This document shows, piece after piece, positions 8,000 through 16,138 of a stretch of 64,000 nucleotides of DNA. The position numbers were made by a program, and so were the translations under genes. The notes beneath the pieces were generated by a model, which was not told the origin of the DNA, ran no database searches, and saw nothing but the letters and a program-made list of their open reading frames with translations. Every line of letters starts with the position of its first letter. Position 1 is the stretch's first letter. Source of the DNA: Pseudomonas putida (GTDB lineage Bacteria > Pseudomonadota > Gammaproteobacteria > Pseudomonadales > Pseudomonadaceae); the NCBI RefSeq assembly GCF_028682475.1, contig NZ_JANHLE010000001.1:1-64000 (forward strand), read 5' to 3'.

Positions 8000-8192
8000 G
8001 TCTCCCCGATCGGGGACACTGGCAAGGGTGTTCCAGGCAGCTCGAAGGATCCATGAGCTGTATGCGGATGGGTACTGCCCAAAAGGCAGCGTGTAAAAGC
8101 CCCCAGTTGTGACGCTGCTGTAGCAGCTTTCTTTCTACGCTACATGACGTGCGCCGAGTTTGAACTCAACTACGAATGGTCAAGGGGGCTTT
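8000..8192 (+). ncRNA. Candidate structured 5' leader with anti-Shine-Dalgarno
   Basis: Four hairpins can be drawn in order: TCCCCGATCGGGGA at 8003-8016, CTGG/CCAG at 8019-8036, CAGCTC/GAGCTG at 8038-8060 and CTGCC/GGCAG at 8075-8089. A seven-pair stem GCAGCGT/ACGCTGC (8086-8092 with 8112-8118) would present AAAAGCCCCC in its loop. Nine bases of that loop are the exact complement of the ribosome binding region GGGGGCTTT at 8184-8192. The stem competes with the hairpin at 8075-8089 and with GCTGC/GCAGC (8114-8127, followed by TTTCTTTCT). This looks like a translational switch, or an sRNA ending near 8136. I do not recognise it as a known riboswitch class. Confidence 0.5.
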
Positions 8193-8525
8193 ATGATGAA
8201 TCTGAACAATCAACCGACTGTTGACGAACTGGCCCGGCTGTTCGCCGCGCGCAAGGACACACTCGACAGCCACATTCTCTGGGTTTGCGAAGCCGGTGAA
8301 GTGCGCCTGGACAAGCTGGGAGCACTGACCGATGAAGCGCAGTTCGAGCAACGCACGCCGAACATGCGCGCCCGGTTGAAGATGTACCGTCGCGGCCAGG
8401 GCTACGTCGGCAAGAAAGCCGCCGCTGACACTCAGTATGTCGGTCGCGTTCTGCAGACCCTGCAACATGAGTGGGCCGAGCTGCAGGACAAACCAGGCGT
8501 TGCGGTAATCGACCGTCTCTGCTGA
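8193..8525 (+). CDS. Conserved hypothetical small protein
   Basis: 110 residues, soluble, no signal peptide or membrane segment. The start MMNLNNQPT is set by the strong ribosome binding site AAGGGGG six bases upstream; a TTG start 11 codons earlier is possible but would contain that site. The protein is mixed in composition (DELARLFAARKDTLDSHILW, YRRGQGYVGKKAA) and basic in the middle. I do not recognise a domain. It is the only gene after the structured leader and is followed at once by a strong terminator, so it forms a single-gene transcription unit. Confidence 0.75.
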   Translation: MMNLNNQPTVDELARLFAARKDTLDSHILWVCEAGEVRLDKLGALTDEAQFEQRTPNMRARLKMYRRGQGYVGKKAAADTQYVGRVLQTLQHEWAELQDKPGVAVIDRLC

Positions 8526-8555
8526 GAACAACAAAAGGCAACAGGCAATACATTG

Positions 8556-8586
8556 AAGCCCGATTCGCAAGGATCGGGCTTTTTTC
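8556..8586 (+). terminator. Rho-independent terminator
   Basis: AGCCCGAT, a short loop, ATCGGGCT and a run of six T. It closes the single-gene unit that ends at 8525. Confidence 0.9.
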
Positions 8587-8636
8587 ATTGGCGCCCTACC
8601 CGGCTACAATGTCCCCTTTTGCCCAAGAGCCCAGCC

Positions 8637-9059
8637 ATGAACACTTCCGCATTCGGCACCGGCGATGCCTCCTACCAGGCCGCAGGCGGCATTGATGGCC
8701 TGCGTCGGCTGGTCGATGACTTCTACCGTTTGATGGACCAGACCCCGAGCGCCCGCGCGGTGCGTCAGATGCACCCGGACAACCTCGACAGCTCGCGGGA
8801 CAAACTGGCCTGCTTTCTCAGTGGCTGGCTCGGCGGCCCGGCGTTGTTCAGCGAGCGCTATGGATCGATAGCCATCCCGGCTTTCCATGCCCGTTGGCCG
8901 ATTGATGAATCCCACAGTGAGATCTGGTTGAACTGCATGGCGCAGGCCATCGCCCTGCAAGGTTACTCACCGGCGTTTGCCGAGTACTTGCTGCGCCAGT
9001 TGCGCGTGCCGGCCCAGCGCATTGTCCAGGCCAGCCGCAACCGTCATGCTCAGGCCTGA
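8637..9059 (+). CDS. Group II truncated haemoglobin
   Basis: 140 residues with group-II features: a TyrB10-type FYRLMD region, FLSGWLGGPALFSERYG and the W-L-x-C-M motif (WLNCMAQAIA) of the G helix. Spacing from that Trp places the proximal heme His at residue 84 (AFHARWPI). The usual RD before the Trp is SE here. Group II globins bind O2 and NO and are thought to take part in NO detoxification or redox chemistry. The chosen start MNTSAFGTG follows a short ribosome binding site; the longer frame begins inside the upstream terminator. Confidence 0.88.
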   Translation: MNTSAFGTGDASYQAAGGIDGLRRLVDDFYRLMDQTPSARAVRQMHPDNLDSSRDKLACFLSGWLGGPALFSERYGSIAIPAFHARWPIDESHSEIWLNCMAQAIALQGYSPAFAEYLLRQLRVPAQRIVQASRNRHAQA

Positions 9060-9352
9060 CGCCGCAATGGCGCCTGCTCCATGGGGAAGTCCCCGGTGAG
9101 CAACGCCCGCGCCCGGTCCACACCCCAGACCATGGCGCGGGTCATGGTTTCACCCGGGCGATTGGCGTAGTACTCCTCCACCATCGCCTTGCCATGGCGG
9201 GCGTATACGCCGATGAACAATTGTGTAGCGCCGGTGCGCGACAACCTGACCTGTACATCAATGCTGGTACCGTCACTGAGCTGTTCGTCGTGGCTGCGGC
9301 TGTGCAGCTGCGCGTCCGCCCATCTCCAGTAAGTTTCTTCCCTGATGCGCAT
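9050..9352 (-). CDS. Hypothetical protein, 100 residues
   Basis: Soluble protein (MRIREETYWRWADAQLHSRS, then a beta-strand-like VQVRLSRTGATQLFIGVYA and a helical RALLTGDFPMEQAPL end). No recognised domain. Its 3' end overlaps that of the haemoglobin gene by ten bases in convergent orientation. Compact genes of this kind are common in Pseudomonas as conserved unknowns. Coding support is its length and plausible composition. Confidence 0.6.
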   Translation of the reverse strand: MRIREETYWRWADAQLHSRSHDEQLSDGTSIDVQVRLSRTGATQLFIGVYARHGKAMVEEYYANRPGETMTRAMVWGVDRARALLTGDFPMEQAPLRRQA

Positions 9353-9454
9353 CGGTTACCCCTTGTATTGATAGCAGCCGGACAAGTAAGACATACAAGT
9401 GCGCTGCAGGCGAGCGCCCATGCCTTAACCATTGAGCAAGGTCAATCAATGCAG

Positions 9455-9480
9455 AAAAAACCCCGCAACACTGTGCGGGG
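9455..9480 (-). terminator. Rho-independent terminator
   Basis: CCCCGCA/TGCGGGG stem followed on the minus strand by a run of T (AAAAAA on plus at 9455-9460). It terminates the small gene at 9495-9683. Confidence 0.88.
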
Positions 9481-9494
9481 TGATGTGAACCGGT

Positions 9495-9683
9495 TCACTT
9501 TTTCACCGGAACCCTGGGCATGAAACGGCCTTTCTTGGCACGCTGCAGGTGGCTCGGCCTGGCCTGTTCGGCGTCGTCCTGGGTCATATGGGCAAAGCCC
9601 AGACGGAAAGCCGCCTGACCGCAACGCACCTGGCTGTTGATGGGGAATTCGTCGCCGTTGTCCTCAAAGTAGAACTCACTCAT
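9495..9683 (-). CDS. Small hypothetical protein, 62 residues
   Basis: Begins MSEFYFEDNGDEFPINSQVR; the ribosome binding site AGGGAGAC lies upstream, so this ATG was preferred to a start 69 bases further out. It is acidic at the N-terminus and basic at the C-terminus (HLQRAKKGRFMPRVPVKK). No domain is recognised. A strong terminator lies directly downstream, supporting a genuine transcription unit. Confidence 0.65.
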   Translation of the reverse strand: MSEFYFEDNGDEFPINSQVRCGQAAFRLGFAHMTQDDAEQARPSHLQRAKKGRFMPRVPVKK

Positions 9684-9801
9684 GTCCAGTCTCCCTCTGA
9701 CAGTGAACCGATACCGGCAAGCAGATGATTGCCCAGAAAAGTATCGACCCAAGCGCCCCTGAGACTAGCCGGTCATTTACAGACCATACAGGCAAAAAAA
9801 C

Positions 9802-9831
9802 AAAAAGCCCGACCAATGGCCGGGCTATTTT
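9802..9831. terminator. Bidirectional terminator
   Basis: AGCCCG and CGGGCT stem with A-run on one side and ATTTT on the other. It would terminate the ybjQ-like gene on the minus strand. Confidence 0.85.
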
Positions 9832-9846
9832 GTCGCACCCGGTCCG

Positions 9847-10167
9847 TTACCTGAGCTTGACCGCAGTCCCGGTGACGAACACCACGACCATCCCGCCACG
9901 GGCCGACGGCATGCTGATCTCGTAATCCAGGCCGACCACGGCATCGGCCTGCAGGCTGCGGGCACGGGCCTTGATTTCATCGGTGGCCTGCTCGCGGGCT
10001 TCTTTCAAGGCGCTTTCCAGGGTTTGCGAACGCCCGCCGAAAAAGTCGCGAAAGCTGGCGAATACGTCGCGCACCACGTTGATACCCTGGACCGATTCGG
10101 CGCTGACCACGTCCAGGTAGGCGGCAATTTGCCGTCCCTCGACAGTGCCTGTAGTGGTGATAATCAT
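9847..10167 (-). CDS. YbjQ family (UPF0145) protein
   Basis: 106 residues covering the whole YbjQ domain: MIITTTGTVEGRQIAAYLDV, then VVRDVFASFRDFFGGRS, ALKEAREQATDEIKARA and DAVVGLDYEI near the end. The family forms pentamers and has been called a heavy-metal-binding domain from structure, but its role is not established. The start is set by GGAGAGC upstream of the ATG; the frame continues 61 codons upstream without support. Confidence 0.9.
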   Translation of the reverse strand: MIITTTGTVEGRQIAAYLDVVSAESVQGINVVRDVFASFRDFFGGRSQTLESALKEAREQATDEIKARARSLQADAVVGLDYEISMPSARGGMVVVFVTGTAVKLR

Positions 10168-10350
10168 GCTGCTCTCCTTCCCTTCGGTCTTGCAGGTTGT
10201 ACGCCGAGCCCATCCGGACCACGGCAAAAAAAAGCGATGGTAACAAATGCTGAAGATCGTCCATCGGCTATTTATCCAAGCAATCATTTGTGTAATACAG
10301 CAGGCGCACCTAGACTTCCAGGCACTCATCACCTTGCGAAGGAACCGCAC

Positions 10351-11781
10351 ATGCCCTCAACGCCTACGCCGGCAAATGCCTCCTGGGCCGAACTGCTGCA
10401 TGGCCGCAATGCTCTGCGATCGATTGCGCTGGCCGGCGGGGTAGCGCTGCATGCGATCAACGTCTACATCGTCACCACCATCCTGCCGACCGTGATTGCC
10501 GACATCGGTGGATTGGCCTTCTATGCCTGGAGCACGACGCTGTTCGTGGTCACCTCGATCATCGGCTCGACCCTTTCGGCGCGGCTGCTCGAAGGCCTTG
10601 GGCCACGGCGCGCGTTCCTCCTGGCATTGGCCGTGTTCGCGGCAGGTTCAGCGCTCTGCGCGGCAGCCCCGAGCATGCCGGTGCTGCTGGCTGGCCGCAG
10701 CGTCCAGGGCCTGGGTGGCGGTATTCTGTTTGCCCTGAGCTATGCCCTGATCCGCCTGGTGTTCGATGCCCGCCTATGGCCGCGCGCCATGGCCATGGTT
10801 TCCGGAATGTGGGGCCTGGCGACCCTCTGCGGCCCGGCCATCGGCGGCGTGTTTGCCGAGAGCGGACATTGGCGCTGGGCATTCTGGACCTTGCTGCCAG
10901 TGATTGCGCTGCTGGCGGTGATCGTCATAACGCAACTGAACAACACCCTCGCCGGCACCTCCAGCAGCTCACGCCCACCCTATGGTTTGATCGCCTGCCT
11001 GGTGGCCTCGGTGCTGGCTATTTCGGCGGCCAGCCTGTCCAGTCACCTGCAGTGGAACCTGCTCGGCATCGCTGCCGGTCTAGCCATCGCCGTGCTGATC
11101 GCCCGCCTTGACCGAGATCCCGAACGTCGTCTGCTGCCCACCGGGGCCTACTCATTGGCCACCCGCCTGGGCGTGCTGTATGGGGTGATGTGTCTGTTGA
11201 TTGCGGCCATGACCACCGAGATTTTCGTGCCCTATTTCCTCCAGCAGATCCATGGTCTCGGCCCCCTCGCCGCAGGCTACATGACCGCCGCCATGGCCGC
11301 TGGCTGGACCCTCGCCGCCCTGCTCAGCGCCAGCCGCACGGGTGATGCGGCCGAACGGCTGATTCGCCTGGGGCCGCTGGTGATCGTCGCGGCACTGCTG
11401 GCGCTGGCCTGGATGACCGCGCAGATCCACTGGCTGAGCAGCGTGCTCGGCGTTGCCAGTTACTGCCTGGCCCTGGCCGGGGTTGGCTTGGGTATTGGGC
11501 TTGGCTGGCCGCACCTGTTGAGCCGGGTCTTGAGCGCCGCACGTCCTGGCGAAGAAAACCTCGCTTCGGCGTCGATTACCACCGTGCAGCTATATGCCAC
11601 GGCCCTGGCTGCGGCGTTGGCCGGACTGGTGAGCAACAGCGCCGGGTTGGTCGATCCCGGTGGCGTGGTCGGTGCCCAGCACGCAGCGTTGTGGTTGTTC
11701 GGCGTATTTGCCCTGGCACCCGTGCTGACCCAGATACTGGTTCGGCGCATCACCGGCAGCCGTGGCCTGGCCCTGGCCTGA
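10351..11781 (+). CDS. MFS transporter (multidrug-type)
   Basis: 476 residues with about fourteen hydrophobic segments, as in the DHA2 drug:H+ antiporter group. Recognisable parts are TTILPTVIADIGGLAFYAWS after helix 1, GRSVQGLGGGILFALSYALI (motif C-like) and MWGLATLCGPAIGGVFAE. The start MPSTPTPANAS was chosen at an ATG with AAGGAA upstream; the open frame extends much further but has no family similarity there. A SufR-like regulator follows on the same strand 57 bases downstream and could control it. Substrate unknown. Confidence 0.85.
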   Translation: MPSTPTPANASWAELLHGRNALRSIALAGGVALHAINVYIVTTILPTVIADIGGLAFYAWSTTLFVVTSIIGSTLSARLLEGLGPRRAFLLALAVFAAGSALCAAAPSMPVLLAGRSVQGLGGGILFALSYALIRLVFDARLWPRAMAMVSGMWGLATLCGPAIGGVFAESGHWRWAFWTLLPVIALLAVIVITQLNNTLAGTSSSSRPPYGLIACLVASVLAISAASLSSHLQWNLLGIAAGLAIAVLIARLDRDPERRLLPTGAYSLATRLGVLYGVMCLLIAAMTTEIFVPYFLQQIHGLGPLAAGYMTAAMAAGWTLAALLSASRTGDAAERLIRLGPLVIVAALLALAWMTAQIHWLSSVLGVASYCLALAGVGLGIGLGWPHLLSRVLSAARPGEENLASASITTVQLYATALAAALAGLVSNSAGLVDPGGVVGAQHAALWLFGVFALAPVLTQILVRRITGSRGLALA

Positions 11782-11838
11782 TGCGCGGCGCAGAGCGGCA
11801 TTTTCAGCGCTCATTCAATACACTCCTGGACTTTCCAT

Positions 11839-12531
11839 GTGCATGACGACCGCCCTTCCATGACCCCGACCGCCACCGACGCCAGCAACTCCACCGCCGA
11901 GCGCATCCTGTTTCTGCTCAAGACCCGCGGCGCGCTGAAGACCACCGACCTGGCCAGCCTGCTGCAGATCAGCTTCGAGGCCGCGCGCCAACACATTCAG
12001 AAGCTGCAGGCGGCGCAGCTGATCAGCGGCATCAGCGCGCCAGCCAACGGCGCCGGTCGGCCCTCACAGAAATGGTTACTGACCGAGACCGCGCAACGGC
12101 GCTTCCCGGATGCTCACAGTGTGCTGACCCTGCAACTGATCGAAAGCGTCGAGCAGGTGTTCGGCAGCGACGGTGTCGAGCAACTGATCCAGCGTATGGA
12201 AGCGACCCATCGCGCCGAATACCAACAGGCCTGCAGCCAACTGCACAGCCTGGAAGACAAGGTGCGCACCCTGGTGCAGTTGCGCGAACAGGCCGGCTAC
12301 ATGGCCGAAATGCAGGCCTGCGACAACGGCTGGCTGATCATCGAGAACCACTGCCCGATTTGCGTCGCCGCCAGCCGCTGCCAGGGTTTCTGCCGCTCGG
12401 AGCTGCAGGTGTTTCAAGCGGTGCTCGGCGACCAGGCGCTGGTCGAACGGTGTGAACATCTGCTGTCGGGCCAACGCCGTTGTGTGTATCGGGTCAGCCC
12501 GCGGCATTGCCTTACGCCCAAGGCAGGTTGA
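11839..12531 (+). CDS. HTH regulator with C-terminal cysteine cluster (SufR-like)
   Basis: 230 residues from a GTG start; the ATG 21 bases later (MTPTATDAS) is equally possible. The N-terminal winged helix region (ALKTTDLASLLQISFEAARQ, about residues 32-51) resembles DeoR/ArsR regulators. The C-terminal half carries HCPICVAASRCQGFCRSEL, four cysteines in a compact cluster, as in SufR-type regulators that bind an iron-sulfur cluster. A basic tail with further Cys (CVYRVSPRHC) follows. It may sense iron-sulfur or redox state. Its nearest plausible target is the MFS gene upstream. A second protein of this class lies at 24826. Confidence 0.75.
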   Translation: MHDDRPSMTPTATDASNSTAERILFLLKTRGALKTTDLASLLQISFEAARQHIQKLQAAQLISGISAPANGAGRPSQKWLLTETAQRRFPDAHSVLTLQLIESVEQVFGSDGVEQLIQRMEATHRAEYQQACSQLHSLEDKVRTLVQLREQAGYMAEMQACDNGWLIIENHCPICVAASRCQGFCRSELQVFQAVLGDQALVERCEHLLSGQRRCVYRVSPRHCLTPKAG

Positions 12532-12615
12532 ATACCACAAAGGCCAGGGCGCCATGGCCAAGTTTGAACCTGGATATCAGGACTGCACCGGGCAATGCAC
12601 ACGCTATTGCCCTGT

Positions 12616-13506
12616 TCAGGCGTTGCCTTGCGCCGCGTTTCGGGCAGCCAGCAAACGCGGGCCAAAGACATTGATCAGCAACCCGGCCATGACCAGCAGC
12701 GCACCCCAGCCCTGCATGGGCGTCAGGCGCTCATCGAGCAGCAGCGCCGATGAACTCAAACCCACTACCGGTACCAGCAACGAAAACGGTGCCACCTTGC
12801 CGGCCGGATAGCGCGACAACAACTGCCCCCACAAGCTATAGCCAAGCATGGTGGCGATAAAAGCCAGGTACGCAAGAGACAGGATCGAACTCCAGCCAAT
12901 CCCCTGCAGGGCACTTTCGATCAGCGCCGGCCCTTCCAGCCACCAGGACAAGGCGAAGAACGGTAGCGGTGGAATCAGCCCGCCCCAGATCACCAGGGCG
13001 ACCAGATCGATATTGCCGAAGCGCCGGGTAATGATATTGCCCATGGCCCACATCGACGCTGCACACAGCGTCAACAGCAACGCAAAGAACGGCACGCTGG
13101 CGCCGTTCTCGCTGCCGATCAGGGCCAATCCACCTGCCGCGACCAGCAGCCCCAGGACGCTGGCCGCACGCAGTCGCTCGCCCAGAAAGACCGCGGCAAA
13201 AAACAGGGTGAAAAAGGCCTGGGACTGTAGCACCAACGAAGCCAGCCCCGGTGGCATGCCATTGTTCATTGCCTCGAAGAGAAAGGCGAACTGCCCCAGC
13301 GAGATCGTTGCGCCATAGGCAATCAACCAGCGCCAGGGCAACTGTGGGCGTTTGACCAGCAACACCGCCGGGAACGCTACCAAGGCGAAGCGCAATGCCC
13401 CCAGCAACATCGGCGGCAGGCCGTCCAGCCCCACCTTGATCACCACGAAATTGACGCCCCAGACCACGATCACCACCAGTGCCAACAGCAAGTCCTTTAG
13501 CGGCAT
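12616..13506 (-). CDS. eamA: EamA-family exporter (O-acetylserine/cysteine exporter type)
   Basis: 296 residues with ten membrane helices in two EamA repeats. The N-terminus MPLKDLLLALVVIVVWGVNF aligns with E. coli EamA (VVVVWGLNFVVIKVG). The start at the second ATG was preferred for this alignment and for the GGGGA just upstream; the first ATG is nine bases earlier. E. coli EamA exports cysteine and O-acetylserine, but substrates of close homologues can differ. The gene ends convergently with the SufR-like regulator. Confidence 0.82.
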   Translation of the reverse strand: MPLKDLLLALVVIVVWGVNFVVIKVGLDGLPPMLLGALRFALVAFPAVLLVKRPQLPWRWLIAYGATISLGQFAFLFEAMNNGMPPGLASLVLQSQAFFTLFFAAVFLGERLRAASVLGLLVAAGGLALIGSENGASVPFFALLLTLCAASMWAMGNIITRRFGNIDLVALVIWGGLIPPLPFFALSWWLEGPALIESALQGIGWSSILSLAYLAFIATMLGYSLWGQLLSRYPAGKVAPFSLLVPVVGLSSSALLLDERLTPMQGWGALLVMAGLLINVFGPRLLAARNAAQGNA

Positions 13507-13573
13507 GTTCCCCATCCTGCTTTGTAATATTTCGCAACAGGGTAGACTTTTTCAGGTGGGAGCGCATGCCTCT

Positions 13574-13596
13574 GTGGGCGGGCTTGCCCCGCGATG
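13574..13596. repeat. REP element, single degenerate unit
   Basis: GTGGGCGGGCTTGCCCCGCGAT is the REP core with two bases missing from the GTGGGAGC arm. It lies between cioB and the EamA gene. Confidence 0.7.
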
Positions 13597-13614
13597 CGAA
13601 GGCCCTGAACGACC

Positions 13615-14631
13615 TCAGTGATAGGCGTCCCCCACCTTCACCTTGCCGCGGAACACGTGGTAGCTCCAGAAGGTGTAGACGAGGATGACCGGAATGATGA
13701 ACAGCGCCCCGATCAAGGCAAACAACTGACTCGACGCTGGCGATGCGGCCTGCCACAGGCTGATCGCGGGCGGCACGATGTTCGGCCAGATGCTGATGGC
13801 CAGTCCCAGATAGCCGAGGAACACCAAGGCAACCACCGCGATGAACGGCCAGTGCGAGTGACGTTTGCGCAAGCTCTTCTGGATCACCAGCACTGCGGCC
13901 ACGGCCAGCACGGCAATGGCAGCAGAACGCAGCCAGTGACTGCCAGCGAACCAGCGCTGGGCGATGTCGTCATGGATCAATGCCGTCCAGCCACAGATGA
14001 TCGCAATGACCAGCGCCAGCAGGTACGCCAGCGGACGGCTGTAGTGACGCATGCGCGACTCGAGCATGCCCTCGGTCTTGATCAGCAGCCAGGTGCTGCC
14101 CAGCAGTGCGTAGGTCAGGATCAGGCCCAGGCCACAGAACAGCGGGAATGGCGCCAGCCAGTCCAGGGCGCTGCCGGCAAACTGACGGTCCACCACCGGG
14201 ATGCCACTGATGTAGGTACCAATCGCCACCCCCTGAAAGAAAGTCGCCAGAATCGATCCACCGATAAATGCCTTGTCCCACCAGTGGCGCTTTTGCGCGC
14301 TCGCCTTGAAACGAAACTCGAATGCCACGCCACGAAAGATCAGCCCGGCCAGCACCAGCACCAAAGGCAGATAGAGCGCCTCGAGGATCACCGAATAGGC
14401 CAGCGGAAACGCTCCGTACAACGCCGCCGCGCCGAGCACCACCCAGGTCTCGTTGCCATCCCAGACCGGCGCGACGGTATTCATCATCACATCCCGCTCG
14501 CTGGCGTCGCAAATCAGCGGGAAAAGGATGCCCAACCCCAGGTCAAAGCCATCCATGATCACGTACATCATCAGGCCGAAGGCGATGATGACACCCCAGA
14601 TGATCGACAGATCGATACCTTGAATTGCCAT
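13615..14631 (-). CDS. cioB: Cyanide-insensitive ubiquinol oxidase subunit II (CioB/CydB)
   Basis: 338 residues, the usual CydB/CioB length, with eight to nine membrane helices. The N-terminal block MDGFDLGLGILFPLI and the VAPVWDGNETWVVLGAAALY segment are CydB signatures. It pairs with CioA in the inner membrane to form the bd-type quinol oxidase that reduces O2 to water without pumping protons. It starts about 13 bases after cioA. No small CydX or DUF2474 frame was found after it. Confidence 0.95.
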   Translation of the reverse strand: MAIQGIDLSIIWGVIIAFGLMMYVIMDGFDLGLGILFPLICDASERDVMMNTVAPVWDGNETWVVLGAAALYGAFPLAYSVILEALYLPLVLVLAGLIFRGVAFEFRFKASAQKRHWWDKAFIGGSILATFFQGVAIGTYISGIPVVDRQFAGSALDWLAPFPLFCGLGLILTYALLGSTWLLIKTEGMLESRMRHYSRPLAYLLALVIAIICGWTALIHDDIAQRWFAGSHWLRSAAIAVLAVAAVLVIQKSLRKRHSHWPFIAVVALVFLGYLGLAISIWPNIVPPAISLWQAASPASSQLFALIGALFIIPVILVYTFWSYHVFRGKVKVGDAYH

Positions 14632-14644
14632 GTTCCAGTCCCTC

Positions 14645-16036
14645 TCAGTCGGCGGCAGACAGCGGTCTGCGGGAAGTTGCTAGCAGGGTCTCGGCAGGCG
14701 TGGCGTCATGCGCCGCACAGGCCTTCGGCCCCTTGCGGACCAGGCGCATCATGTAGCCAATGCCAACGGTGAATACCGAGAAGTAAATGACCACGAACAG
14801 TGCCAGGGTCACGCTCATCTGCATGGCACTGTGATTGGACGCCGCTTGCGTGGTGCGCAACAGGCCGTAGACCACCCAGGGCTGACGCCCGACTTCGGTG
14901 GTGAACCAGCCGGCCAACAGGGCAATCAGACCGGAGGGCCCCATCAACAAGGCAAACCACAGGAACAACCTGTTGCGATACAGCGCACCGTTGCGCCGCA
15001 GCAGCAGAGCCAGCAGTGCGCAGCCAAGCATCAACATGCCGAGCCCGGCCATGACCCGGAAACTCCAGAAAATGATGGTGGAGTTGGGCCGGTCCTGTTT
15101 GGCAAAGCTCTTGAGCGCCGGGATCTGTTTGTTCAGGCTGTGGGTGAGGATCAGGCTGCCCAGGTAGGGGATTTCGATGTTGTAGTGGGTAGTCTCGGCG
15201 TCCATGTCCGGCAACCCGAACAGCACCAGCGGTGACGGCTCGCCGGGCGTGTTCTCCCAGTGGCCTTCGATCGCCGCGATTTTCGCCGGTTGATGCTTGA
15301 GGGTGTTCAGACCATGGGCATCACCGACGACGATCTGCACCGGCGTGGCAATCAGGATCATCCACATGGCCATCGACAGCATCTTGCTGATCTGCGCCGA
15401 GTCGTTGCCGCGCAGCAGGTGCCAGGCCGCCGAGGCGCCGACAAACAACGCGGTGGACAGAAACGCCGCCAGCGCCATGTGCATCAGGCGATAAGGGAAC
15501 GACGGGTTGAAGACGATCTTGAACCAGTCCACCGGTGCCACCCGGCCATCGATGATCTCGATCCCCTGTGGTGTCTGCATCCAGCTGTTGGACGACAAGA
15601 TCCAGAACATCGAGATCAGCGTACCGATGGCCACCATCACCGTGGCAAAAAAGTGCAGGCGCCGCCCCACCCGGTCCCAACCGAACAGCATCACCCCAAG
15701 GAAGCCGGCTTCGAGGAAGAACGCGGTGAGCACCTCGTAGGTCAGCAGCGGCCCGGTGACACTGCCGGCGAAGTCAGAGAAGCGCGCCCAGTTGGTGCCG
15801 AACTCGTAGGCCATGACCAGCCCCGAGACCACGCCCATGCCGAAATTGACGGCAAATATCTTCGACCAGAAATGGTAGAGGTCTTTGTAGACCCGGTTAT
15901 TGCTCTTCAGCCAGCACCCTTCGAGCACGGCCAGAAAACTGGCCAGACCGATGGTGATGGCCGGGAAGATGATGTGGAACGAGACGGTGAACGCGAATTG
16001 AATCCGCGCCAGGTCCAACGCACCCAGTGTGTTCAT
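14645..16036 (-). CDS. cioA: Cyanide-insensitive ubiquinol oxidase subunit I (CioA/CydA)
   Basis: 463 residues beginning MNTLGALDLARIQFAFTVSF; an upstream GTG-type extension of 12 residues is not supported. It has nine helices. The N-terminal region contains the heme b595 His (SFHIIFPAITIG), the RLMHMAL block holds the b558 His, and GDAHGLNTLKHQPAKIAAIE is the Q-loop with the conserved Lys and Glu. The Q-loop is short, which defines the Cio subgroup of bd oxidases that is resistant to cyanide. Upstream lies the YdeP-type oxidoreductase on the same strand about 100 bases away. Confidence 0.95.
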   Translation of the reverse strand: MNTLGALDLARIQFAFTVSFHIIFPAITIGLASFLAVLEGCWLKSNNRVYKDLYHFWSKIFAVNFGMGVVSGLVMAYEFGTNWARFSDFAGSVTGPLLTYEVLTAFFLEAGFLGVMLFGWDRVGRRLHFFATVMVAIGTLISMFWILSSNSWMQTPQGIEIIDGRVAPVDWFKIVFNPSFPYRLMHMALAAFLSTALFVGASAAWHLLRGNDSAQISKMLSMAMWMILIATPVQIVVGDAHGLNTLKHQPAKIAAIEGHWENTPGEPSPLVLFGLPDMDAETTHYNIEIPYLGSLILTHSLNKQIPALKSFAKQDRPNSTIIFWSFRVMAGLGMLMLGCALLALLLRRNGALYRNRLFLWFALLMGPSGLIALLAGWFTTEVGRQPWVVYGLLRTTQAASNHSAMQMSVTLALFVVIYFSVFTVGIGYMMRLVRKGPKACAAHDATPAETLLATSRRPLSAAD

Positions 16037-16138
16037 GAGGAAGTCCTTGCAGACGCGCGCACGCCCGGACACGGCAGCCCGCTGGAGCTGCCGTGGGCGC
16101 TCAACGCTTCAAGTCAAATAACGCAAACGGCGTAACGA

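Larger units (their letters stand above)
7830..8192. other. Divergent intergenic region, 363 bases
   Basis: No protein gene is supported here. The left part should hold the DASS transporter promoter, including a perfect palindrome at 7888-7899. The right part holds a good sigma-70 promoter and a strongly structured leader for the small gene starting at 8193. A minus-strand frame of 61 codons (7897-8082) was judged spurious because it crosses the promoter and has no ribosome binding site. Confidence 0.7.

Noticed and set aside
7897..8082. 61-codon minus-strand frame in the DASS/8193 intergenic region
   Set aside because: Crosses a sigma-70 promoter and the structured leader and has no ribosome binding site.
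8000..8192. Known riboswitch (cobalamin, FMN, TPP, GEMM) in the leader
   Set aside because: The conserved boxes of these classes are absent from the sequence, as far as can be judged by eye.
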